Assembly (NCBI GenBank): GCA_963732155.1
Contig: CAVSYB010000015.1
Location: 434,001-498,000, forward strand
Length of the DNA: 64,000 nucleotides
Reading direction: 5' to 3'
From: Roseiarcus sp963732155
Lineage (GTDB): Bacteria; Pseudomonadota; Alphaproteobacteria; Rhizobiales; Beijerinckiaceae
Under the pieces are notes generated by a model. It saw only the letters and a program-made list of their open reading frames with translations, was not told the origin of the DNA and did no database searches. A program made the translations under genes and the position numbers. Every line of letters starts with the position of its first letter. Positions within the stretch are counted from its first letter, which is position 1. Positions 9,147 to 17,891 of the stretch are shown here, in pieces.

Positions 9147-10056
9147 TCTCGCCAAGGCCGCGCCGGACGATCTCGCCGTCGAGCTCGGCGACGCCCCCGC
9201 CCCAGCCAACGAGGTCTGGGAGGCCTTTCGCGAGAACAAAGGGGCGATGCTGGGGCTTGCGATCGTGGCGCTTGTGGTCGTCACGGCGCTGCTCGCCGGC
9301 TTCATCGCGCCCCATTCGCCGATCGAGCAGTTCCGCGACGCCGTCAAGACGCCGCCGGTCTGGGAGGCCGGCGGTTCATGGCGATACGTCCTGGGCACCG
9401 ACGGCACCGGCCGCGACATGCTATCGCGCATCATCTACGGCGCGCGCGTGTCGCTGTTCATCGGTCTTTCCGTGATGAGCGTCTCGTTCGTGATCGGCAT
9501 CGTGCTGGGCCTCGTCAGCGCGATGTCGGGCCCGGTCGCCGATGTCGTGATCACCCGCGTGATGGACCTGATCATGGCGGTTCCGAGCCTGGTTCTCGCC
9601 ATTCTCGTCGTCGCGATCCTCGGGCCGAGTCTGACCAATACGATCGTCGCCGTCACGATCGTCTATCTCCCCCGCTACGTCCGCCTCGTGCGCGCCTCCG
9701 CGCTGGGCGAATTGAACAAGGACTATGTCACCGCCGCGCGGGTCGCCGGGGTCGGGCCGCTCCGGTTGATGTTCGCGACGATCCTGCCCAATTGCCTCGC
9801 GCCGCTGATCGTCCAGGCGGCGCTCGGCGTCTCGGACGCCATCCTCGAAGCGGCGGCGCTGGGCTTTCTCGGCCTCGGCGCGCAGCCGCCGACGCCGGAA
9901 TGGGGCTCCATGCTCGCCAATTCCAGGGAATTTATTCGATCGAATCCGTGGATTGTGACCCTTCCGGGCCTCGCCATCCTCATCACGGTCGTCGCCATCA
10001 ACCTCACCGGCGACGGCCTGCGGGACGCGCTCGATCCGAAAATGCGGCGGAGCTGA
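9136..10056 (+). CDS. dppC: dipeptide ABC transporter permease DppC
   Basis: Second inner-membrane permease (306 residues). It has the OppC-type N-terminal segment ENKGAMLGLAIVALVVVTAL. The periplasmic block YVLGTDGTGRDMLSRIIYGA is followed by the EAA motif DYVTAARVAGVGPLRLMFAT. The C-terminus LGAQPPTPEWGSMLANSREF is characteristic of DppC/OppC. ATG 9136 is chosen because it gives the usual length and lies inside the end of dppB; a longer frame opens at 9097 but adds unrelated residues. Confidence 0.94.
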   Translation: MGVDLAKAAPDDLAVELGDAPAPANEVWEAFRENKGAMLGLAIVALVVVTALLAGFIAPHSPIEQFRDAVKTPPVWEAGGSWRYVLGTDGTGRDMLSRIIYGARVSLFIGLSVMSVSFVIGIVLGLVSAMSGPVADVVITRVMDLIMAVPSLVLAILVVAILGPSLTNTIVAVTIVYLPRYVRLVRASALGELNKDYVTAARVAGVGPLRLMFATILPNCLAPLIVQAALGVSDAILEAAALGFLGLGAQPPTPEWGSMLANSREFIRSNPWIVTLPGLAILITVVAINLTGDGLRDALDPKMRRS

Positions 10057-10065
10057 GGACAAGCG

Positions 10066-11067
10066 ATGCCTCTGCTCGAAATCCGCAACCTCAGCGTCAC
10101 TTTCGCCACCCGCTCGGGGCAATTCAAGGCGGTCGACGGCGTCGACCTGACGGTCGAGCCCGACGAGGTCCTCGCGGTCGTCGGCGAATCCGGCTCGGGC
10201 AAGTCCGTCGCGATGCTGGCGGTGATGGGCCTGCTGCCATTCACCGCGACGGTGGCCGCCGATCGCCTGGCGTTCGACGGGCGCGACCTGCTGTCGATCG
10301 GCGCTCATCAGCGCCGCCAGATCGCCGGCAAGGAGGTCGCGATGATCTTCCAGGAGCCGATGACCTCGCTCAATCCGTGCTTTACGGCGGGATTTCAGAT
10401 CGGCGAGGCGCTGAAGACCCATCTCGGCATGGGGCGCGCCGCGCGCCGCAGACGGGTCGTCGAACTGCTGGAGGAGGTCGGCATTCCCGATCCCGCCCGG
10501 CGCGCCGCCGATTTCCCGCATCAGCTGTCGGGCGGCATGAGCCAGCGCGTGATGATCGCCATGGCGCTCGCCTGCCGGCCGCGGCTGTTGATCGCCGACG
10601 AACCGACCACCGCGCTCGACGTCACGATCCAGGCCCAGATCCTCGACCTGCTGATGGCGTTGCGCCGCCAGAACGGCATGGCGCTGCTGCTGATCACCCA
10701 TGACATGGGCGTGGTCGCCGAGACCGCCGACCGCGTCATCGTGCAATACGCCGGGCAGAAGGTCGAGACCAACGCCACGCGCGCGCTGTTCCACGACCCC
10801 CATCATCCCTATACCGCCGCCTTGCTGGACGCCTTGCCCGAGCGCGCGCGAGGGCGCCGGCTCACCACCATCCCTGGCGTCGTTCCCGGCCAGCACGACC
10901 GGCCGCGCGGCTGTCTTTTTTCGCCGCGCTGCGCCTTTGTCTTCGATCGCTGCCGGCAAACGGCGCCCGTTTCCGCCTCGGCGCTGCTCGGCGAGGCGCT
11001 GTGCCACACGCCGCTGATTCACGGCGTTCCGCGCGGCGGCGCGATCATTCGGGAGGCGCGCCGGTGA
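10066..11067 (+). CDS. dppD: dipeptide ABC transporter ATP-binding protein DppD
   Basis: ATPase of the dipeptide importer (333 residues). Walker A is GESGSGKSV, the signature is QLSGGMSQR, and Walker B is LLIADEPTTALD, with H-loop ITHDMG. The C-terminal oligopeptide-transporter extension with the cysteine pattern GCLFSPRCAFVFDRC is typical of DppD/OppD and may bind an Fe-S cluster. It starts 9 bp after dppC, and its stop overlaps the dppF GTG start (GTGA). Confidence 0.94.
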   Translation: MPLLEIRNLSVTFATRSGQFKAVDGVDLTVEPDEVLAVVGESGSGKSVAMLAVMGLLPFTATVAADRLAFDGRDLLSIGAHQRRQIAGKEVAMIFQEPMTSLNPCFTAGFQIGEALKTHLGMGRAARRRRVVELLEEVGIPDPARRAADFPHQLSGGMSQRVMIAMALACRPRLLIADEPTTALDVTIQAQILDLLMALRRQNGMALLLITHDMGVVAETADRVIVQYAGQKVETNATRALFHDPHHPYTAALLDALPERARGRRLTTIPGVVPGQHDRPRGCLFSPRCAFVFDRCRQTAPVSASALLGEALCHTPLIHGVPRGGAIIREARR

Positions 11068-12026
11068 CCCCGCTTCTCGAGGCGCGCGGCCTTGCCCGCG
11101 ATTACCGGACGGCGCGCGGATTCTTCGGCTCGTCGGCGACCGTCAAGGCGCTCGCCGGCGTCTCGTTCACCCTGGAGGCCGGTCGAACGCTGGCGGTGGT
11201 CGGCGAATCCGGCTGCGGAAAGTCGACGCTCGCGCGCCTGCTCACCTTCATCGAGCGGCCGACCGCCGGCGCGGTCATCATCGACGGGGAGGATGTCGCA
11301 AAAGCCGACAAGGCGGCGCGGCGGCGCCTGCGCCGGACCATCCAGATCGTCTTTCAGAATCCCTACGGTTCGCTCAATCCCCGCCAAAGGATCGGCAAGG
11401 CGCTCGAGGAGCCGCTGCTGGTCAACACCAAAATGCCGGCGCGCGAGCGCGAGGCCGCCGCGCGCGCCATCATGGTCAAGGTGGGCCTGCGGCCGGAATT
11501 CTATTCCCGCTATCCCCACATGTTCTCCGGCGGGCAGCGCCAGCGCGTGGCGATCGCCCGGGCGCTGATGCTGCGCCCGAAAATCCTGGTCCTCGACGAG
11601 CCGGTCTCGGCGCTCGACATCTCGATCCGCGCCCAGGTTCTCAATGTTCTCGCCCAATTGCAGGAAGAGCTTGCGCTGGCCTATGTCTTCATTTCGCACG
11701 ATCTGTCGGTGGTGCGGCACATGGCGGACGAGGTGATGGTCATCTATCTCGGACATGTCGTCGAAATGGGCTCGCGCGACGCCATCTTCTCCGCGCCGCT
11801 GCACCCTTACACGCGCGCGCTGCTGTCGGCGACGCCGGTCGCCGACCCCGACGCCAAGCGCGAGCGGATCGTTCTGCAGGGCGAGGCGCCCTCGCCGCTC
11901 GATCCGCCGAAGGGCTGTCCCTTCAATCCGCGTTGCCCGCTGGCCTTCGATCGATGCCGGTCCGAGCGGCCGCCGGCCGAGCCCAAGCAAGGGCGCGAGG
12001 TCGCCTGCTGGGCGGTCGATCGATGA
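11064..12026 (+). CDS. dppF: dipeptide ABC transporter ATP-binding protein DppF
   Basis: Second ATPase of the importer (320 residues). It shows Walker A GESGCGKST, Q-loop region VFQNPYGSLNPRQRIG, signature FSGGQRQR, Walker B ILVLDEPVSALD and H-loop ISHDLS. It also carries the C-terminal cysteine extension GCPFNPRCPLAFDRC. The GTG start at 11064 overlaps the dppD stop by 4 bp and follows a GGAGG at 11051-11055. Its own stop overlaps the ATG of the next gene (ATGA), so the oxidoreductase belongs to the same transcript. Confidence 0.94.
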   Translation: MTPLLEARGLARDYRTARGFFGSSATVKALAGVSFTLEAGRTLAVVGESGCGKSTLARLLTFIERPTAGAVIIDGEDVAKADKAARRRLRRTIQIVFQNPYGSLNPRQRIGKALEEPLLVNTKMPAREREAAARAIMVKVGLRPEFYSRYPHMFSGGQRQRVAIARALMLRPKILVLDEPVSALDISIRAQVLNVLAQLQEELALAYVFISHDLSVVRHMADEVMVIYLGHVVEMGSRDAIFSAPLHPYTRALLSATPVADPDAKRERIVLQGEAPSPLDPPKGCPFNPRCPLAFDRCRSERPPAEPKQGREVACWAVDR

Positions 12027-13636
12027 GCGAGCGAGCGCAATTCGACTATATCGTCGTCGGCGCCGGTTCGGCGGGATGCCTGCTCGCCAACCGCCTTTCC
12101 GCCGACCCCCGCAACAAGGTGTTGCTGCTCGAGGCGGGGGGAAAAGACGATTGGATCTGGCTGCATATCCCGGTCGGCTATCTCTATGCGATCGGCAACC
12201 CCCGCGCCGACTGGATGTTCAAGACCGCCGAGCAAAGCGGCCTCAACGGCCGCGCGATCGCCTATCCGCGCGGGCAAGTCATCGGCGGCAGCTCCGCGAT
12301 CAACGGCATGATCTACATGCGCGGGCAGGCCGCCGATTACGACGGATGGCGCCAGCTTGGCCTTGCCGGCTGGGGCTGGGACGACGTCCTGCCCTATTTC
12401 ACCAAGCACGAGGATCACCACGCCGGCGCCAGCGCCGTTCACGGCGCCGGCGGCGAGTGGCGGGTCGAACGCCAGCGCCTGTCCTGGCCGATTCTCGACG
12501 CCGTCCGGGACGCCGCGGCGCAGGTCGGCATCGCCAAGGTTTTTGATTTCAACGGCGGCGACAACGAAGGGTCGGACTATTTCGAGGTCAACCAGAAGAG
12601 GGGCGTTCGCTGGAGCGCGGCGCGCGGTTTTCTGAAGCCGGTGCGCTCGCGCGACAATCTGCAGGTGATCGCCAAGGCGCACGCCGAACGCCTGTTGATC
12701 GAAGACGGACGAGCGGTCGGCGTGCGCTATAAGCAGGGCCCGATCAGCCTCGAAGCGCGGGCCGCCGGCGAGATCATCCTCGCCGCCGGCGCGATCGGCA
12801 CGCCGCAATTGCTCGAACTCTCCGGCGTCGGGCGGCCGGAAATATTGGCGAGGATCGGCCGGCCGGTCATTCACGAATCGCCCGGCGTCGGCGAGAACCT
12901 GCAGGACCACCTGCAATTGCGCAGCATTTTCAAGGTCTCCAATGCGCGAACGCTGAATGTGGATTTCCAATCCTACGCCAAGCGCCTGTGGATTGGCGCG
13001 CAATACGTCGTGGCGCGGCGCGGACCGATGACCATGGCTCCCTCGCAGCTCGGCCTGTTTGCCAAATCCTCGCCCGACTATGCGACCGCCAATGTCGAGT
13101 TCCACGTGCAGCCGCTTTCGCTCGATCGTTTCGGCGAGCCCTTGCACGCCTTCCCCGCCATCACGCTGAGCGCCTGCAACCTGCGTCCGGCCAGTCGAGG
13201 CAGCGTGCATGCGCAAAGCGCCGATCCGCGCGCCGCGCCGGCGATCAGTCCCAACTATCTCTCGCAGGAGGAGGACCGCCGCGTCGCCGCCGACAGCATC
13301 CGCCTCACCCGCCGGATCTGCGCGGCGCCGGCGCTGGCGCGCTACGCGCCGCAGGAGTTTCGGCCGGGCGCCGCGGCGCAAAGCGAGCAGGCCCTCGCCA
13401 AGGCGGCGGGCGATATCGGCACGACCATCTTCCATCCCGTCGGCACGGCCAAAATGGGAGCGCTCGACGACAAAAACGCCGTCGTCGACGAACGGCTGCG
13501 GCTGCGCGGGCTGAGAGGGTTGCGCATCGCGGACGCCTCGGTGATGCCGCGCATCACCTCGGGCAACACCAATTCGCCGACCCTGATGATCGCCGAAAAG
13601 GCGTCGGCGATGATCCTCGCCGATGCAAGAAGCTGA
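12023..13636 (+). CDS. GMC-family FAD-dependent oxidoreductase
   Basis: A 537-residue flavoprotein of the glucose-methanol-choline family, similar in layout to choline and alcohol dehydrogenases. The FAD dinucleotide motif VVGAGSAGCLLANRLS is at the N-terminus. GMC signature 1 is at GGSSAINGMIYMRG and signature 2 at GAIGTPQLLELSGVG. The catalytic histidine region is FHPVGTAKMG, and the C-terminal block DASVMPRITSGNTNSPT is typical. The substrate cannot be read from sequence. Its ATGA overlap with dppF suggests the enzyme may act on a compound linked to the imported substrate, but that is inference. No betaine aldehyde dehydrogenase is nearby, so choline oxidation is not supported by context. 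Confidence 0.9.
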   Translation: MSERAQFDYIVVGAGSAGCLLANRLSADPRNKVLLLEAGGKDDWIWLHIPVGYLYAIGNPRADWMFKTAEQSGLNGRAIAYPRGQVIGGSSAINGMIYMRGQAADYDGWRQLGLAGWGWDDVLPYFTKHEDHHAGASAVHGAGGEWRVERQRLSWPILDAVRDAAAQVGIAKVFDFNGGDNEGSDYFEVNQKRGVRWSAARGFLKPVRSRDNLQVIAKAHAERLLIEDGRAVGVRYKQGPISLEARAAGEIILAAGAIGTPQLLELSGVGRPEILARIGRPVIHESPGVGENLQDHLQLRSIFKVSNARTLNVDFQSYAKRLWIGAQYVVARRGPMTMAPSQLGLFAKSSPDYATANVEFHVQPLSLDRFGEPLHAFPAITLSACNLRPASRGSVHAQSADPRAAPAISPNYLSQEEDRRVAADSIRLTRRICAAPALARYAPQEFRPGAAAQSEQALAKAAGDIGTTIFHPVGTAKMGALDDKNAVVDERLRLRGLRGLRIADASVMPRITSGNTNSPTLMIAEKASAMILADARS

Positions 13637-13647
13637 AGGGAGGGCTC

Positions 13648-14118
13648 GTGGCGCGCATTGATCCGGCGCTGGTCGACGGCCGGCAATCCAAAGCGGCTTC
13701 GATGATCGCGCGCGGCGTGCGGCGCATGCTGCGCGCCCGCGGATTTTCCAGCGTCACCGAATTGCCGTTGGTGGACGGCCGGCGCGCCGACATCGTCGCC
13801 CTGCACGGCGACGGCTCGCTGCTGATCGTCGAGATCAAGTCGTCGGTCGCCGATTTTCGCGCCGACCACAAATGGCGCGACTACGCTGCTCATTGCGACC
13901 GGCTCTATTTTGCGATTCACGCCGAGCTGCCGCCCGAGATCATGCCGCCGGACGCCGGTCTGATCATGGCCGATCCCTATGGCGCGGAAATCCTGCGCGA
14001 ACCAACGCCGCAGCGCCTCGCGCCCGCGACGAGGCGCGCCATGATGCTGCGCTTCGCCCAGGCGGCCGCCGACCGGCTGCACCGGCTGGCCGACCCGGCC
14101 GGGATCGCCGAGCCATAG
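13648..14118 (+). CDS. mmcB: MmcB family DNA repair protein
   Basis: A 156-residue protein of the MmcB family, conserved in alphaproteobacteria and linked to survival of DNA damage in Caulobacter. The middle holds a nuclease-like fold motif: DGRRADIVALHGDG, IVEIKSSVADFRADHKW and LYFAIH resemble the D...ExK arrangement of PD-(D/E)xK enzymes. It starts at GTG 13648 after an AAGGGAGGG ribosome site and lies 11 bp after the oxidoreductase stop, so it may be the tail of the dpp transcript. It lies 25 bp before the first parS site. Confidence 0.85.
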   Translation: MARIDPALVDGRQSKAASMIARGVRRMLRARGFSSVTELPLVDGRRADIVALHGDGSLLIVEIKSSVADFRADHKWRDYAAHCDRLYFAIHAELPPEIMPPDAGLIMADPYGAEILREPTPQRLAPATRRAMMLRFAQAAADRLHRLADPAGIAEP

Positions 14119-14143
14119 GACGCGGGACGATCGAAGGGCCACC

Positions 14144-14159
14144 TGTTTCACGTGAAACA
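14144..14159. other. parS centromere site 1
   Basis: The 16-bp palindrome TGTTTCACGTGAAACA matches the bacterial parS consensus exactly. It lies in the mmcB-rsmG gap, about 1.6 kb upstream of parB. ParB-CTP clamps load on this sequence and spread to form the segregation complex. Confidence 0.97.
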
Positions 14160-14247
14160 GACGGCGAGGTCGAAATTCACGCCGCGTGGCTTATATCAGG
14201 GCGGGCCGGCCCCCCGCGAGACGTCGCCCCGGCCGCAGGCGAGAGAT

Positions 14248-14916
14248 GTGTTGACCGCGATCGATGCCGAGGACGCCGGGCGGAGCGCCGCCCTGAGGCT
14301 GGTCCCTGTTTCACGTGAAACGGAGGAACGCCTCGCGCTGTTCGTCGAACTGCTCACGCGATGGCGAAAGGTCACCAACCTGATTTCCGCGGCGAGCTTC
14401 GCTGACGTCTGGATCCGCCATGTCGCCGACAGCGCCCAGCTTCTCGATCTTGCGCCGCACGCCCGGCGATGGGTCGATCTCGGCTCGGGCGCCGGATTCC
14501 CCGGGATGGTGCTGGCGATCCGGCTGGCCGGGCGACCCGGCGCCGAGGTTCACCTCGTCGACAGCGACCAGCGCAAATGCGCGTTCCTGCGCGAGATCGC
14601 CAGGGCGACCGGCGCCCCCGCCCGAATTCATTGCGCGCGGGTAGAATCCATCGCGCCGGGCAGCCTAACTCCTGTGGACGCGGTCACGGCGCGCGCCTTG
14701 GCCCCCTTGCCGATCGTCCTCGACTTCGCCAGGGTGTGGATCATGCAGGGAGCCGTCGGCGTCTTTCCGCGCGGGAGAACGACCGCGGCGCAACTCGCCG
14801 CCCTTCCTGCTTCGCCCGAACTGAAGCTCGCGGCGGTCGAAAGCCGAATCGATCCCCGCGCCTCGATTTTGATTGTGCGCCGCGGCGAATCGGCGCAGCA
14901 CGCCAGCCAATCCTGA
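14248..14916 (+). CDS. rsmG: 16S rRNA (guanine-527-N7)-methyltransferase RsmG
   Basis: RsmG (GidB) methylates G527 of 16S rRNA using S-adenosylmethionine. The SAM-binding motif is WVDLGSGAGFPGMVLAI, followed by HLVDSDQRKCAFL and ARALAPLP, all typical of the family. The start is not certain. GTG 14248 gives 222 residues, close to the usual length; the frame is open back to a GTG inside parS site 1, but that extension has no family features. The second parS sequence lies within the coding region and encodes VSRET near the N-terminus. parA follows 31 bp downstream. Confidence 0.93.
   Translation: MLTAIDAEDAGRSAALRLVPVSRETEERLALFVELLTRWRKVTNLISAASFADVWIRHVADSAQLLDLAPHARRWVDLGSGAGFPGMVLAIRLAGRPGAEVHLVDSDQRKCAFLREIARATGAPARIHCARVESIAPGSLTPVDAVTARALAPLPIVLDFARVWIMQGAVGVFPRGRTTAAQLAALPASPELKLAAVESRIDPRASILIVRRGESAQHASQS
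14307..14322. other. parS centromere site 2, inside rsmG
   Basis: TGTTTCACGTGAAACG matches 15 of 16 bases of the parS consensus; only the last base differs. It lies 163 bp from site 1, inside the rsmG coding sequence, where it is read as P-V-S-R-E-T. Confidence 0.93.
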
Positions 14917-14947
14917 ATTCGCCCCGGCCGCCATCGCGGAGGATTAT

Positions 14948-15763
14948 TTGGAAAGCCGACTCACTCCTCGCGTCCTGGTCATGGCCAACCAGAAAGGCGG
15001 CGTCGGCAAGACGACGACCGCGATCAATCTGGGCACCGCGCTCGCCGCGATCGGCGAACAAGTGCTGCTCATCGACCTCGACCCGCAAGGCAATGCGTCG
15101 ACGGGCCTCGGCATCGACCGCCGCGCCCGCGCGACATCCTCGAGCTATGACGCCCTGGTCGGCGAGCGCACCCTCGCGCAGGTCATCATGCCGACCGCCG
15201 TTCCCCGGCTGTTCATTGCGCCCTCGACCATGGATCTGCTCGGCGTCGAGCTCGAGATCTCAGGCCATGCCGACCGCTCGTTCAAACTCAAACAGGCGCT
15301 GCGCAAGCTGTTCGACGACAAGTCAGCGGAGGCGCCGATCACTTATGTGCTGATCGATTGCCCGCCGTCGCTCAACCTGCTGACGCTGAACGGGCTGGCG
15401 GCCGCCGATGCGGTCGTCGTGCCGCTGCAATGCGAGTTCTTCGCGCTCGAAGGCCTGTCCCAGTTGCTCACCACCGTCGACCAGGTCCGCCGTTCGCTGA
15501 ACCCGTCGCTGTCCATCCACGGCATCGTGCTCACCATGTTCGACCCGCGCAACAATCTCGCCGCGCAGGTCGTCGCCGACGTGCGCTCGTTCATGGGCGA
15601 AAAGGTCTATGAAACGATCATCCCGAGGAACGTCCGGGTGTCGGAAGCGCCGTCCTACGGCAAACCGGTGCTGTTGTACGACCTCAAATGCACGGGCAGC
15701 CAAGCCTATCTGAAACTGGCTTCCGAGGTCATCAAGCGAGAGGCGCGTTGGCGGGCGGCGTGA
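14948..15763 (+). CDS. parA: chromosome-partitioning ATPase ParA
   Basis: ParA is a Walker-type ATPase that binds the nucleoid and moves ParB-parS complexes, and so the origin, to the new pole. The deviant Walker A KGGVGKTT lies at residues 16-23, and DLDPQGNASTGLG and YVLIDCPPSLNLLTLNGL form the A' and B motifs. The TTG at 14948 follows a good GGAGG at 14938-14942 and gives a 271-residue protein of normal length; the frame opens further upstream inside rsmG. parB follows 40 bp downstream. Confidence 0.97.
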   Translation: MESRLTPRVLVMANQKGGVGKTTTAINLGTALAAIGEQVLLIDLDPQGNASTGLGIDRRARATSSSYDALVGERTLAQVIMPTAVPRLFIAPSTMDLLGVELEISGHADRSFKLKQALRKLFDDKSAEAPITYVLIDCPPSLNLLTLNGLAAADAVVVPLQCEFFALEGLSQLLTTVDQVRRSLNPSLSIHGIVLTMFDPRNNLAAQVVADVRSFMGEKVYETIIPRNVRVSEAPSYGKPVLLYDLKCTGSQAYLKLASEVIKREARWRAA

Positions 15764-15803
15764 GCCGTCCCTCGCCGCCGCTCATCACGGGGAGATAAAG
15801 GCC

Positions 15804-16730
15804 ATGGCGGATGACGCCGCTCGTCCATCGGAAGCCAGACCCCGCCTCGGCCGCGGGCTCGCCGCGCTGCTCGGCGACGTCGGCGAGGAGGCCTCGGCCG
15901 GCGAGCGCGCGCGCGGCCAGCGCAAGACGCCGATCGAATTCCTGCGGCCCAATCCGCGCAATCCTCGACGGAACTTCGACGAGGCCGAACTCGACGAACT
16001 CGCCGCCTCGATCAAGGAGCGCGGCGTCATTCAACCCATTCTGGCGCGCGCCATTCCGCGCGTCGCGGACGCCTATGAGATCGTCGCCGGCGAGCGGCGG
16101 TGGCGCGCCGCGCAGCGCGCCGGCCTGCACGAGGTCCCGATCGTCGTCATCGAAGCGGGCGACCGCGAGGCTCTCGAAATCGCCATCGTCGAGAATGTTC
16201 AACGCACCGACCTCAACGCCCTTGAAGAAGCGAGCGGCTATGCGCAGCTCGCCGCCGATTACGGCTATTCGCACAATGACATCGCCCGAATCATCGGCAA
16301 GAGCCGCAGCCATATCGCCAATACGCTGCGGTTGCTGAAATTGCCGGAATTCGCGCGGTCCCTGCTCGCTTCCGGGCAGATTTCGGCGGGACACGGGCGA
16401 GCGCTGCTCGCCGTCGCCGATCCCGACGCCACCGCCGGGCAAATCCTCACGCTGGGGCTGACGGTCCGCGACGTCGAGCGGCTCGGCCAGCAGGCGGGAG
16501 AACCGGCGCCAACCCGTTCGTCCCGGGAGCCTGCCGAGGCCGACGCCGACACCCGCGCGCTCGAGCACAGTCTCAGCGTGGCGCTCGGGACGATTGTCAC
16601 AATTCGCCGTCGCGGCGAGAGCGGCGAGGTTCGGCTGAAGTTCCACGACTTCGAACAGCTCGACGACCTCTGCCGCCGCCTATGCCAGGCCGATCCGGGG
16701 GGTCTACGAACCGGCGGCGCGAGCGCTTGA
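15804..16730 (+). CDS. parB: chromosome-partitioning protein ParB
   Basis: ParB (308 residues) binds parS and acts as a CTP-dependent DNA clamp. The N-terminal LGRGLAALLGD peptide is the usual ParA-interacting end. The CTP-binding motif GERRWRAAQRAG is at residues 96-107, and the helix-turn-helix YSHNDIARIIGKSRSHIANT that reads parS follows. A C-terminal dimerisation region completes it. The two candidate parS sites lie 1.5-1.7 kb upstream. Its 3' end overlaps that of convergent holA by 27 bp. Confidence 0.97.
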   Translation: MADDAARPSEARPRLGRGLAALLGDVGEEASAGERARGQRKTPIEFLRPNPRNPRRNFDEAELDELAASIKERGVIQPILARAIPRVADAYEIVAGERRWRAAQRAGLHEVPIVVIEAGDREALEIAIVENVQRTDLNALEEASGYAQLAADYGYSHNDIARIIGKSRSHIANTLRLLKLPEFARSLLASGQISAGHGRALLAVADPDATAGQILTLGLTVRDVERLGQQAGEPAPTRSSREPAEADADTRALEHSLSVALGTIVTIRRRGESGEVRLKFHDFEQLDDLCRRLCQADPGGLRTGGASA

Positions 16731-17735
16731 GGCGATCGCCCACAGTGCTCTCATGGTGGTGATCTCGGCCATTCCAGCGTCGCGCCGCGCCCTTCCCGAC
16801 GCGGTCCGCAGCGAATCCGAGAGCCGGCCAAGCTTCAAAGTGGGCCAGCGGTCGATCTGTTTCTCGAACGCGCCGCGCCGCGGGGAAGGCATCCTGACGT
16901 AGAGCGCCTGCATCGCGGCTTCGAGCGAGCGCCCGTGATCCATTTCGAGGCGCAACCGGTGAAGGATCGTTGCGCGGCGCACAACCGCCAGGAGCAGCGC
17001 CGATGGATCGCCGCCGTCGGCGAAATACCGACCCGCCGTCTCTTCGATCGCCGAATAGTCGCCCAAAAACGCGCTGTCGACCGCATCGTCCAGCGCCGAG
17101 GGCGCGGCGCCGGAGACGATCGCCTCGATATCGGCGACGGTGATTTCGTCCTTGCCGGCGACGTAGAGAAGCAGCTTGGCGATTTCGCCTCGGGTCGTCA
17201 TCCTGTCGGCGCCGAGAAACGTGATGAGATGATCGCGAACGTCGGGCGCGATGCGCAGACCGGCCTGGCGCGCCTCCGCCTCGATCAGCGCCGCAAGGCC
17301 GCGCCGGTCGTCGGGGTAGCACTCGATGGACACGCCCTTGTCCATCTTCTCGAACGCCGAGCGCAGCGCCGATCCTTTCTTCAACAACCCGGCTTCCACG
17401 ACAATGGCGCAATCGCGCGGCGGCGCCTTGAACAACGGCGCCAGGGCCGGCGCAATGTCGCGCCCCCGCAATTCGATCCAGATCACGCGATGGCCGCCGA
17501 ACATCGGCACGGCGTACGCCTCTTCGGCGAGAAGCCCCGGTTCGCGCGCCAGAACGTCGCCGTCGAAGCGGATCACCCGCAACGGATCCGCATCCCCGTC
17601 GAGCACGGCGTCGACGATCCCCTTCGACCGCTCGCGGATCAAACCGTCGTCCGAGCCATGGACCAGAAAGAAAGGAATGTCGCGCGGCAGGCGCCTGATG
17701 AATTGATCGGCGCCGCTGTTCGCCACGGTCGTCAC
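16704..17735 (-). CDS. holA: DNA polymerase III delta subunit
   Basis: HolA (343 residues) opens the beta sliding clamp as part of the clamp-loader complex. FFLVHGSDDGLIRERSKGIV at the N-terminus and the pattern FGGHRVIWIELRGRDIAPAL are family features. The mid region DRMTTRGEIAKLLLYVAGKD and the C-terminal helical collar region (LHRLRLEMDHGRSLEAAM) also fit. It stands alone here: lptE, which precedes holA in many alphaproteobacteria, is not in the 156 bp upstream. It is convergent with parB and overlaps it by 27 bp. Confidence 0.92.
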   Translation of the reverse strand: MTTVANSGADQFIRRLPRDIPFFLVHGSDDGLIRERSKGIVDAVLDGDADPLRVIRFDGDVLAREPGLLAEEAYAVPMFGGHRVIWIELRGRDIAPALAPLFKAPPRDCAIVVEAGLLKKGSALRSAFEKMDKGVSIECYPDDRRGLAALIEAEARQAGLRIAPDVRDHLITFLGADRMTTRGEIAKLLLYVAGKDEITVADIEAIVSGAAPSALDDAVDSAFLGDYSAIEETAGRYFADGGDPSALLLAVVRRATILHRLRLEMDHGRSLEAAMQALYVRMPSPRRGAFEKQIDRWPTLKLGRLSDSLRTASGRARRDAGMAEITTMRALWAIASSARAAGS

Positions 17736-17891
17736 GATGCCGCCCTCCGACCTTCCAGAGTCATGGTCGGCGGCGATCTTACATAAAGGCGCGCGGGAGC
17801 GGCAACGGACGAGCCGGCCGAGGAATGATCTTTCCCCGCGGCGTGAAATCGGCTAGCAAGCGCCGCGCTCTCCAACCAAACGTGGCGGTCA

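Noticed and set aside
6531..9434. 967-codon minus-strand open frame across dppA-dppC
   Set aside because: It is antisense to three clearly conserved transporter genes, has arginine/aspartate-rich low-complexity translation, and exists because high GC content removes stop codons.
17736..17891. Search for lptE upstream of holA
   Set aside because: The 156-bp gap holds no reading frame resembling a lipoprotein; lptE is presumably elsewhere in the genome.
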